Below, piece after piece: positions 15,222-22,993 of a stretch of 64,000 bases of DNA. Source of the DNA: Thermodesulfobacteriota bacterium (GTDB lineage: Bacteria > Desulfobacterota > DSM-4660 > Desulfatiglandales > Desulfatiglandaceae); assembly GCA_028278625.1 (NCBI GenBank), contig JANQDY010000072.1, forward strand, positions 8,308 to 72,307, given 5' to 3'. The position numbers and the translations under genes are program-made. The notes under the pieces are model-generated. The model worked only from the letters and a program-made list of their open reading frames with translations, had not been told where the DNA came from and made no database searches. Each line of letters opens with the position of its first letter. Within the stretch, counting starts at the first letter, position 1.

Positions 15222-16976
15222 ATGTTATCCTTCAGAAATATCTTTTCCGCCATCTGGTATGCCTGGAACCTGCGGAATCTGGGCCAGGTGCTGCTTGTTT
15301 TTCTGGGGGGGCTCTTTTTTCTTCTGGGTGGTGCCTATTACGCCTCGCGGGACAGGCTTTCCGACTTGCCCGAATCCATTGATCTGAATGCGGCCCATGA
15401 TCTGATCCAGGGAACATCTCCCCGTTATGTCCAGTTATCGGCCGCGCCCGACTTCTCCAAGCGAATCTTTCGGACCGGCAACTGGGCACCTTTCTGGGGA
15501 AACTGTCCCCCTGACGAAGTCCGAGAGTTTAATGCGGCAGACATCGCCGACATTGATCTGGGCCGCATGCTGGGGTGCAGGGTCGTCCTCTCCGGCCGGG
15601 TGGACATGGGCAAAGCCCGGACGGTCCGCTTTCCGGCCAACGCTGAATTGAAGGATGCCATGACCGTCTCCCTTGTGCCTGTCCAGGGAACCGGGGAGCG
15701 GGTCTGGATCAGGTCGGAGGCGCTGGAGGGGCGGGCCGTGAATATGAATTCATGGCAACACCAAGAAGCCTTTTCCGGCATACTGAGCACATATCCCCAA
15801 GCCCTTGGGGCGCTGCCCAAAGGCTTGGCCACCCAGTCCCAATATCAGTTGCCCCATCTCCCGGATGCTTACGTGATTTGCCCCCATACACCCTACAGCG
15901 GTGAATCCCTGGCCTATTTTACCCGTCAATACTGGGTGCCGGTGAAAGCGAGCGACAACCTGTTCCTGTGGACATCCGCAGATGCGGAGCCCTTGTTTGA
16001 CGGCGTCATCAAAGGTGTTCTCATGCCTTTGGCTCTCACGGATTATAAAGCCAGAGACCGGTGCTTCGCACATTTTGAGGCGGTAACAGGCCAGGCTTTA
16101 CCGGAACGTTTCGGGATTATCGAATACCAGACCGCGGAAGGGTTCAATCGGAAGCTGTCTGGGTATTCGGGCATTTTTCTCGTTTTCGGAATCCTCTGGA
16201 CGATCTGCGGACTCAGCGGAATTGTACTCTACATCATGGCGCCCGGTCTCATTTACGAGGCCTGGAAAAGGGCCTTGAAAGCGCTTTTCATCTGGCCTGC
16301 GGGCGGTCAGACCAGGGCCGAATCCACAAAAGAAAGGGCCGTATTGCAGGGAGCCGAGTCGAGGGCGAGACCTGAGAATGGGGCAATGAAACCTGACGGT
16401 TACCATCCCCTCATGACGCCCTTCTCATCCCTTTCAGGGCCGGAACCCCCAAAGCCCCGTAGGGACATGGGCGAGGCCTTTCAGTCACTCCGAACCTTCA
16501 GCCCCCAGGAAAAGGAGGTTTACCTTTCCTTTATTCAGGATTTTACGCACCCCAACAACCCGGATGCCGGTTTGGTGTTGGTCGGACATGGTGGAGAAAT
16601 GGCGGAGGCCGAGGCTGCCCTGTTCAGGGCCGGACAGCGGCACCCGGGATTGGCCATGAAAGTACTTTCCGTTAACCAGGCTCCCCTGGTGCGGACGAAA
16701 GCGCCAAGGCCCGAGACCCTTGAGCACTTCCATATGCGGGCTGGCGATTATGTTGTCCTCAGCCATGCCCCGACGGCACCAAGGCGCCATCGGGTGGTTG
16801 TGCGGTCAGTCGTCGCCGGCTCTTCCGTGGGCAACCGCCAAAAGGCCGAGACCGCCCTCTGCGCCCAGGAGGTCTTCGCCATAATGGGTCGGGTGTTTTT
16901 GATCGGGGATTCGGAAAACGGCCCGTGCCAGCGGATGAACAAAAATCCGGGCTCGACCCTGATGAACCCTTTATGA
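15222..16976 (+). CDS. Two-helix membrane protein of unknown function
   Basis: A 584-residue protein with a hydrophobic segment near the N-terminus (VLLVFLGGLFFLLGGAYYAS), a ~290-residue loop probably outside the cytoplasm, a second segment (IFLVFGILWTICGLSGIVLY), and a ~220-residue cytoplasmic tail. The tail has a proline-rich linker and an alpha/beta-looking part (FIQDFTHPNNPDAGLVLVGH, GDYVVLSHAPTAP). The outer loop resembles proteins with a membrane-embedded E3-ligase-like layout only in outline; no family is claimed. A good ribosome site (AAGGAGAGG) precedes ATG 15222, 37 bases after the ankyrin gene, consistent with a three-gene operon. Confidence 0.7.
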   Translation: MLSFRNIFSAIWYAWNLRNLGQVLLVFLGGLFFLLGGAYYASRDRLSDLPESIDLNAAHDLIQGTSPRYVQLSAAPDFSKRIFRTGNWAPFWGNCPPDEVREFNAADIADIDLGRMLGCRVVLSGRVDMGKARTVRFPANAELKDAMTVSLVPVQGTGERVWIRSEALEGRAVNMNSWQHQEAFSGILSTYPQALGALPKGLATQSQYQLPHLPDAYVICPHTPYSGESLAYFTRQYWVPVKASDNLFLWTSADAEPLFDGVIKGVLMPLALTDYKARDRCFAHFEAVTGQALPERFGIIEYQTAEGFNRKLSGYSGIFLVFGILWTICGLSGIVLYIMAPGLIYEAWKRALKALFIWPAGGQTRAESTKERAVLQGAESRARPENGAMKPDGYHPLMTPFSSLSGPEPPKPRRDMGEAFQSLRTFSPQEKEVYLSFIQDFTHPNNPDAGLVLVGHGGEMAEAEAALFRAGQRHPGLAMKVLSVNQAPLVRTKAPRPETLEHFHMRAGDYVVLSHAPTAPRRHRVVVRSVVAGSSVGNRQKAETALCAQEVFAIMGRVFLIGDSENGPCQRMNKNPGSTLMNPL

Positions 16977-17172
16977 CGGTCGTCACGGGAAGAGTAGACA
17001 TCCTTGCCAGACGGAAGATCAAATGATTCCAGGAAACCGAGCAATTACTGACGTTGATACGGCTTGCCAGCACGCCGCGGTCCGCAATCCCCAGATCATT
17101 GCGTCCATCTCTTCAATCTATTCAATTTAATTTATTGTTATTGTAATAAAAAGCAAATTATCATGTGGATTT

Positions 17173-17201
17173 TTGACACGCAGTATATCATTTGATATAT
17201 T
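17173..17201 (+). promoter_or_regulatory. Strong sigma-70 type promoter with an embedded operator
   Basis: TTGACA at 17173-17178, a 17-base spacer, and TATATT at 17196-17201: near-consensus. A perfect inverted repeat TATATCA-TT-TGATATA (17184-17199) fills the spacer and overlaps the -10 box. The first gene downstream (start 17242) encodes a Cro/XRE-type helix-turn-helix at its N-terminus, so the natural reading is a self-repressed defence operon. The surrounding DNA (17100-17170) is AT-rich, as at many island borders. Confidence 0.7.
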
Positions 17202-17241
17202 GCTGGCTCAGACACAACAGGGGTGAATAGGAGCTACGCTA

Positions 17242-20200
17242 ATGGACCCAAAGCCGAGCAAGGATTATGCGTCGCAGATCAAGCGTCTTCGCGATAGGAT
17301 GGGATTGACACAAGTCGATCTTGCCCAACGCCTCGGTGTGTCGTTTCCCACCGTCAACCGATGGGAGAATACCAAATCCAAGCCATCCCAACTGTCATGG
17401 AACAGAATACTGGAACTATCAGGTGAGTTTAGTACTGATTCTCACACTGCTGAACCGGAGCCGCCTCCCTATGGTGGCACGCCACCCATCCTTGATTTTG
17501 CGGCCAACCCGGACATCGTTAGGTCGCTGGTTGAAGGGGAACGATTATCTTTCGGACACTTGGCAAATCCTGCTTTTGCCACCGAGATAGCGAGTATCGA
17601 TCCATTGCCCCATCAGCGGATTGCGGTCTATGACCATATGCTAGAACAAGCACGGTTGCGGTTTCTCATGGCCGATGACGCCGGGGCCGGCAAAACCATT
17701 ATGACGGGCCTTTATATTCGCGAGATGCTGTCACGTCGTTTGTTGAAGCGCGTTTTGATCGTCCCGCCCGCAGGTCTCGTCGGCAATTGGCAACAAGAAC
17801 TCCAACTGCTGTTCAGTCTGCCGTTTGACATTGTTGGTGGTGGTGATGCAAAAAACGACAATCCCTTTATCGGTCCGCGGAGTGACATGGTCATTGTCAG
17901 TGTCGATACGCTGGCGGGGGCTAGGGTCTTTGCTCGACTGGCAGAAAAGGATGTTGAACCCTATGAGCTTGTGGTATTCGATGAGGCCCACAAACTCTCC
18001 TGCGACCGCGGAGCGGATTACCGCATTCGAAAGACGGGGCGCTATCAACTCGCCGAAGCTTTGGCCGGTGCGAGCAATGGTGCCCATGGCTGGCATCTTC
18101 CATGGCATGCTCATCACTTGCTTCTACTTACGGCGACACCGCACATGGGAAAGGAATATCCCTATTTTGCCCTTTGGCGTTTGCTGGAGCCTGAGGTGCT
18201 TACAACCCCTGAAGCTTTCGACCAGTTTCCATCCGAACAACGGCGTCATTTTTTCATTCGTCGCACGAAAGAGGAAATGGTTCGTCTAGACGGACTGCCA
18301 CTCTACCCAAAGCGGGTTTCGGACACACTGGGTTTTGCTCTATCGCAAGGCGACATCAGCGAGCAACGGCTCTACGATGAAACTACAGAATACCTTCGCC
18401 ATGTATATAATCGCGCAAAGCTGCTCAATCAGTCCGCGGCCCGGTTGGCGATGGGGGTTTTTCAGCGCCGTCTTGCCAGCTCCACCTACGCGTTGCTTCG
18501 CTCTTTTGAGCGGCGCATCGAAAAGCTCGATAGAATCATCAATGATGTACAGTCCGGCGATTTGACCATTGAACAATTAATAACGATTCAAAGACGAATT
18601 CGAGAAGATGACGATATATTCGAATCGAAATCAGCGGACGAAGAAACGACTGAAGACGGGTCTGAGGAGAACGAGGTCAGCGAAGACAAATTGCTGCAAG
18701 GCGTTATCGCGGCCTCATTGGCCGATCTGATTGCCGAAAAGGAGCAGGTTCAAAAGCTTCGACGCTTAGCCGATCAAGTTAACAGAAATGGCGGTGAGTC
18801 GAAATTCGAAAAGGTGCGTGAACTGATTACCGCTGAAAAATACAACCAAGAGAAATTCCTGATTTTCACTGAGCATCGTGACACCCTTGCTTATCTCGTT
18901 CGCCGTCTGAGCGGTCTTGGATATACCGGCCAAATCGCTCAAATCCATGGCGGCATGCATTTTATTAAACGGCAGGAGCAGATCGAGCGTTTCCGGAAAT
19001 CCGCTCATGAACAAGGGGCACGCTTCATGATCTGCACAGATGCTGCGTCTGAAGGTGTGAATCTCCAATTTTGCTGGATTATGATCAATTACGATGTGCC
19101 TTGGAACCCTGCCCGTCTCGAGCAGCGTATGGGACGGATCCATCGGTATGGGCAAAAACACGATCCTGTTATTATCCTCAATCTAGTGGCCCCCGGCACG
19201 CGAGAGGGCCGGGTTTTGAAAACCCTTTTGGACAAGCTTGAAAAAATCCGCAAACAGCTGAAGTCCGACAAAGTTTTCGACAGCATTGGCCGAATCTTCA
19301 GTGAAGTTTCCATCAAAGCCTACATGGAGCGGATCGCTTCCGGCGACGATGTCAAACAGATTGCCCAGGAATTGGAGGGGCGTGTCACGAAGGAGCAGGT
19401 CAAAGCGATCCAGGAACAGGAACGGCGGTTGTTTGGAGATGGCGGTGATGTAAAAAAGGAACTACCTCGTTTGCGGGAAAGCATCGAGCACGAAATGTAT
19501 TTCCGTTTGCTGCCCGGCTATGTGCGTAAATTTATGACTTCAACCGCGCCCTTGGTCGGCATTAAAGTCGAGGGTGACCTGAGCGGCTGTTTCAGTCTTC
19601 TGCCTGCCCACAAAGGGGCCATTGATCCGCTACTTAGCGCCATAGATGCCTATCCGACAATGCAGTCCAAACGATTGTCCATACTGCGCCCTGACGACCG
19701 CCAGTATTGCATTTGGATACATCCCGGTGAACCGGTTTTTGAGGCTTTCCGTGAGGTGGTCCGGCAGAAACTCGGCAAAGAGGCATTGTGCGGTGCGGTG
19801 TTTGTAGATCCGACAGCGGAAAAACCGTATTTGTTTCATTTGGCGCGTCTGACAGTGATACGAAGGGCAGATCCTGAGATTCCGGAACTTGCCCAAGAAG
19901 AGACCGTGGAATGTCGCCTGGTGGGCGTGAAGCAGACGGAAAGCGCCGAGATTAGCAATTGTCCGGTGGAGCATCTGTTGCTTCTAAGAGGTGGGCAGGG
20001 GCTGCCACCTCAGGCTCAACGGATGGCGGCCGAAGCCCAACGCTTGCGCGATCAGGCTGGGGCCTACTTTGCGGAACGTGTTTGCCGATCGCTGGCAGTG
20101 GAGTGCCGTGAGCGACGCATGACGTCGCTTCCCGAGCGCGAATCCTTTGTTCGCCGAGGATACGATTTCCGGGAAGCTGAATTGGCTGCCGCGCGGGCCA

Positions 20201-20853
20201 AAATGAATCAAAAGACCCGCGCGGGCAATAAGCGTGCCGCGGCTGAACTAATGCGTATTAAAGCTCAGCAGCGCGATCTCAGCAATCGCCTTGAGGAAAC
20301 CATAAGCGTCATTCGGCGGGAGCCGGAGCTTATGGTGCCAGGCGATGTAGATTTCATTGCTCATGCACTGGTCGTGCCTTCCAGCGATCCCACGGAACTT
20401 GAATGGCGCGATGCCAATGTGGAACAGATTGCCATGGATTTGGCCAAAGCTTTTGAAGAAGCTGAAGGGGCAACGGTAAAACTTGTACACACCCCTAAAC
20501 TCGCTCGGGCGGCCAGCCTTCCCGATCATCCCGGCTTTGACATTTTGAGCCTCAGATTTTCAGACCGGCAGCGCTGCATTGAGGTAAAGGGGCGCATAGA
20601 CGCCGGCGATGTGGAGGTGACCGACAACGAATGGGCGCGCGCCTGCAATCTGCGCGATGATTACTGGCTCTACGTCGTTTACCATTGTGGCACGTCGACG
20701 CCGCAGTTGGTGCGTGTCCAAGATCCCTTCGGCAACCTTCTTGTCAGACCATTCAGCAAAAGCCAAACAATAGAGCGCACCATTTCCGGTACTGTGGAGA
20801 CAAGTGGTGTACGTATTGGCCATGGGCAGATGATGGAGGTGGGAGAGATTTAA
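17242..20853 (+). CDS. HTH-SNF2/DEAD helicase with DUF3883-like (possible PD-(D/E)xK) C-terminus
   Basis: A 1203-residue fusion. Residues 8-62 are a Cro/XRE helix-turn-helix (IKRLRDRMGLTQVDLAQRLG, VSFPTVNRWENTKSKP). Residues ~115-660 are a superfamily 2, SNF2/RapA-like helicase: Walker A DDAGAGKT at 145-152, DEAH at 247-250, TATP at 297-300, and in the second lobe GVNLQFCWIMINYDVPWNPA-RLEQRMGRIHRYGQ (motifs V-VI, around 610-640). The tail at ~1090-1170 resembles DUF3883/NOV_C, with D1100 and E1114-V-K1116, the arrangement of a PD-(D/E)xK nuclease core. It starts at ATG 17242 eight bases after AGGAG. The next gene starts in the same TAATG. Probable role: DNA translocation and cleavage in a phage-defence complex; nuclease activity is inference. 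Confidence 0.88.
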   Translation: MDPKPSKDYASQIKRLRDRMGLTQVDLAQRLGVSFPTVNRWENTKSKPSQLSWNRILELSGEFSTDSHTAEPEPPPYGGTPPILDFAANPDIVRSLVEGERLSFGHLANPAFATEIASIDPLPHQRIAVYDHMLEQARLRFLMADDAGAGKTIMTGLYIREMLSRRLLKRVLIVPPAGLVGNWQQELQLLFSLPFDIVGGGDAKNDNPFIGPRSDMVIVSVDTLAGARVFARLAEKDVEPYELVVFDEAHKLSCDRGADYRIRKTGRYQLAEALAGASNGAHGWHLPWHAHHLLLLTATPHMGKEYPYFALWRLLEPEVLTTPEAFDQFPSEQRRHFFIRRTKEEMVRLDGLPLYPKRVSDTLGFALSQGDISEQRLYDETTEYLRHVYNRAKLLNQSAARLAMGVFQRRLASSTYALLRSFERRIEKLDRIINDVQSGDLTIEQLITIQRRIREDDDIFESKSADEETTEDGSEENEVSEDKLLQGVIAASLADLIAEKEQVQKLRRLADQVNRNGGESKFEKVRELITAEKYNQEKFLIFTEHRDTLAYLVRRLSGLGYTGQIAQIHGGMHFIKRQEQIERFRKSAHEQGARFMICTDAASEGVNLQFCWIMINYDVPWNPARLEQRMGRIHRYGQKHDPVIILNLVAPGTREGRVLKTLLDKLEKIRKQLKSDKVFDSIGRIFSEVSIKAYMERIASGDDVKQIAQELEGRVTKEQVKAIQEQERRLFGDGGDVKKELPRLRESIEHEMYFRLLPGYVRKFMTSTAPLVGIKVEGDLSGCFSLLPAHKGAIDPLLSAIDAYPTMQSKRLSILRPDDRQYCIWIHPGEPVFEAFREVVRQKLGKEALCGAVFVDPTAEKPYLFHLARLTVIRRADPEIPELAQEETVECRLVGVKQTESAEISNCPVEHLLLLRGGQGLPPQAQRMAAEAQRLRDQAGAYFAERVCRSLAVECRERRMTSLPERESFVRRGYDFREAELAAARAKMNQKTRAGNKRAAAELMRIKAQQRDLSNRLEETISVIRREPELMVPGDVDFIAHALVVPSSDPTELEWRDANVEQIAMDLAKAFEEAEGATVKLVHTPKLARAASLPDHPGFDILSLRFSDRQRCIEVKGRIDAGDVEVTDNEWARACNLRDDYWLYVVYHCGTSTPQLVRVQDPFGNLLVRPFSKSQTIERTISGTVETSGVRIGHGQMMEVGEI

Positions 20854-21476
20854 TGGCAAGAGCAGGATCTAAAGATGTTTTAACCACCATTATGGTTTCT
20901 TCCACCGTTTACGGATACGAAGAAATGTTGAATCAAGTCTATGGTACTTTGACATCATATGGATACAGAGTATGGATGTCCCATACGGGAACGGTCCCGG
21001 TGGATCCTGGCAAATCCAATTTTCAAAACTGCATTCAAGCAGTTGATGATTGCAATGCTTTTTTGGGTATCATTACGGGACGATATGGCAGTGGCCTGGA
21101 AGGCAGCGGACGATCCATAACCCACATCGAGATGTTGCGTGCCATCGAGACCGGGAAACCGGCATGGTTTCTTGTGAACCATGATGTCTCAGTCGCCCGA
21201 CAGGTGTTGAAACAGTTCAGGTTTACTAACCACCGCCCCCCAAGGAAGAAAAAGATTGTTTTCAAACCGACTGCGGTTATCGACAGCCTGAAAATTTTGG
21301 ATATGTACGAAGCGGCGATGCGGCTTGATCTGCCATTGGAACAAAGAGTCGGCAACTGGGTACAGGAATATTTCAATACACATGATATCCTGCGCTTTCT
21401 CGAAGCCCAGTTTTCGGACCTCAGAAAAATGAAAGCATTTATAGCGAGCAGCCAAAGCCAAGGAGTGACTCCATGA
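20853..21476 (+). CDS. DUF4062 domain protein
   Basis: A 207-residue protein. Residues ~9-95 match DUF4062: TIMVSSTVYGYEEMLNQVYG, LTSYGYRVWMS, a central F-x-NCIQAVDDCNAFLGIITGRYG and GRSITHIEMLRAIETGKP with Glu93. The domain has a TIR-like alpha/beta fold and is common in STAND/NLR-type conflict proteins, where it is thought to sense or signal. After it comes a basic linker (NHRPPRKKKI) and a helical C-terminal part. Its ATG overlaps the helicase stop (TAATG), and its end overlaps the next gene by four bases (ATGA), so it is an integral operon member. The stand-alone small form beside a helicase-methylase system is uncommon in my experience; enzymatic activity is not established. Confidence 0.82.
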   Translation: MARAGSKDVLTTIMVSSTVYGYEEMLNQVYGTLTSYGYRVWMSHTGTVPVDPGKSNFQNCIQAVDDCNAFLGIITGRYGSGLEGSGRSITHIEMLRAIETGKPAWFLVNHDVSVARQVLKQFRFTNHRPPRKKKIVFKPTAVIDSLKILDMYEAAMRLDLPLEQRVGNWVQEYFNTHDILRFLEAQFSDLRKMKAFIASSQSQGVTP

Positions 21477-22849
21477 GCATAGAGAAGAAAACGGTTTCAT
21501 GGTGGCGTGATATCGTTGAATCCACGTCTCTGGAATTGAAATCTGGGAAAGCAGATCTTGATAACATCGGCAGGGTCGTATGCGGCTTCGCAAATGCCGG
21601 GGGAGGTTCCATTTTACTCGGAATCAACGACAAGGGTGAGGCAGCTGGTGTGCCGCAACAAGATGAGTATACAGTCTCTCTACGTAGACATTTGGCACAA
21701 AAATTGTCTCCGCGTCTGGCGGTTTCGATCTCGCCGTTTCAGGTTCAAGACAAAGACCTTTTGATTATTGATGTTCCTCAGGGAATGGATCGACCATATA
21801 CTTGGAACAGAAAAATCTACGTTCGGAAACAAGATAAGACAATAGAGGCCGATTCAAAGGCAATCGGAGAGCTTTTAACGACGCCAAAAGGATATCATTG
21901 GGAACGTCAACCCGCTTTGGGGGTTGAAGCATCAGATCTTGACGAGGAAGAGGTTCGCAAATCATTTGATGAGGCGCGCCGTCACCATCTGCTGAAGGAA
22001 GGCGCCGGATTTAGCTTAATGGAAACCCTCCGATTTTTTCATTTGGCAGAGGAGGGTCAGATTTACAACGGAGCATTGGTGCTTTTTGGGAGGCATCCTG
22101 AGAACCGACTCCCCCAAACCAGAGTGCGGGCCGTCTGTTATGGCGATCGCGAGGGTGATGAATTAATCGACAACCGCATATTTGAAGGGAATGCCTTTCG
22201 GTTGATGGAACAGATAATGGAATTCTTCAAACGGCATGTCTCCATTACATCAGAGATACCGACTGACCACCTGCAGCGCAAAGAGAAATTTGCCTATCCG
22301 TTCCCGGCCCTTCGCGAAGCAGTGTTAAACGCCGTCCAACACCGTGATTACGAAGCCTATGATGGGGGAATATCCGTTGTGCTGAAATCCCATGGCATCG
22401 AAATCTGGAATTCCGGGGCCCTTCCTGCGGGGATGAGCGTAGATGACCTCAAGCGAGAGCACCATTCACGACCACACAATCCGGATATCGCGCATGTTTT
22501 CTTCCTCAGGGGGTATGTTGAGCGCATCGGTTCCGGTGCCCGACGTATGATTAGATGGTGTCGCGATACCGGAATGCCGGACCCGGAATGGCGACAGGAT
22601 TCCGGTGGCATTACCGTTCTGTTCCGAAAGGCCGGAGAAACGGACACTTTAAATGACCGCCAGAAGAAGCTTTTGGAAGATATGGCCTTTGAAACGGTAA
22701 TTTCGACTGGAGTGTACAAGGAACGGTTTTCGGTTTCGGATCGGCAAGCGCGCAACGATCTGGCGGATTTGGTGAACATCGGCTATCTGCGCCGAACCGG
22801 TTCCGGTCCGGCTACCCGATATTTGCGCACGGCAAAAGAGATTGAATAG
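21473..22849 (+). CDS. AlbA_2 (Schlafen-type) domain, GHKL ATP-binding regulator
   Basis: A 458-residue protein of the COG2865 group. Residues ~14-130 form the AlbA_2 domain (STSLELKSGKADLDNIGRVV, CGFANAGGGSILLGINDKGE, YVRKQDKTIEA), residues ~280-385 a GHKL/HATPase_c_4 ATP-binding region (REAVLNAVQHRDY with the N-box Asn, then VERIGSGARRMIRWC with the G-box), and residues ~390-450 a winged-helix tail (YKERFSVSDRQARNDLADLV). AlbA_2 is the domain shared with Schlafen proteins and can bind or cut nucleic acid. It starts in a 4-base ATGA overlap with the DUF4062 gene. Together with the CCGG repeats right behind it, a DNA-binding regulator role is plausible but inferred. Confidence 0.87.
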   Translation: MSIEKKTVSWWRDIVESTSLELKSGKADLDNIGRVVCGFANAGGGSILLGINDKGEAAGVPQQDEYTVSLRRHLAQKLSPRLAVSISPFQVQDKDLLIIDVPQGMDRPYTWNRKIYVRKQDKTIEADSKAIGELLTTPKGYHWERQPALGVEASDLDEEEVRKSFDEARRHHLLKEGAGFSLMETLRFFHLAEEGQIYNGALVLFGRHPENRLPQTRVRAVCYGDREGDELIDNRIFEGNAFRLMEQIMEFFKRHVSITSEIPTDHLQRKEKFAYPFPALREAVLNAVQHRDYEAYDGGISVVLKSHGIEIWNSGALPAGMSVDDLKREHHSRPHNPDIAHVFFLRGYVERIGSGARRMIRWCRDTGMPDPEWRQDSGGITVLFRKAGETDTLNDRQKKLLEDMAFETVISTGVYKERFSVSDRQARNDLADLVNIGYLRRTGSGPATRYLRTAKEIE

Positions 22850-22976
22850 GATCCGGCACTTATCCGGTATTTATCCGGCATGCTTGTTTTTCCGGATACT
22901 GCCGGATCGATCCGGCAAGGGTGTTCCTGCCGGATACTACCGGATCAACAATTAGCATTTCCGGATTTTTCCGGTT
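22850..22976 (+). repeat. Array of CCGG-centred repeats before the methylase gene
   Basis: The 144-base gap between two otherwise tightly packed genes holds ten CCGG tetramers, beginning at 22853, 22864, 22875, 22892, 22902, 22912, 22930, 22940, 22961 and 22971. Seven of the nine steps are 10 or 11 bases or 21, i.e. near whole helical turns. Most are part of ATCCGG or CCGGAT. A 17-mer CCGGATACT(G/A)CCGGATC occurs twice in direct order (22892, 22930), and GATCCGGCACTTATCCGG (22850) is a near-inverted copy. Three more CCGG lie just upstream in the 3' end of the preceding gene (22797, 22803, 22808). Function unknown; candidate operator or methylase target cluster. Confidence 0.75.
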
Positions 22977-22993
22977 TTCATTGGAGCAATTGA

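Noticed and set aside
22850..22976. CRISPR-like or iteron-like repeat array
   Set aside because: Repeat units are short (CCGG core), on both orientations and irregularly spaced (10 to 21 bases); there are no unique spacers and no cas or replication gene beside it.
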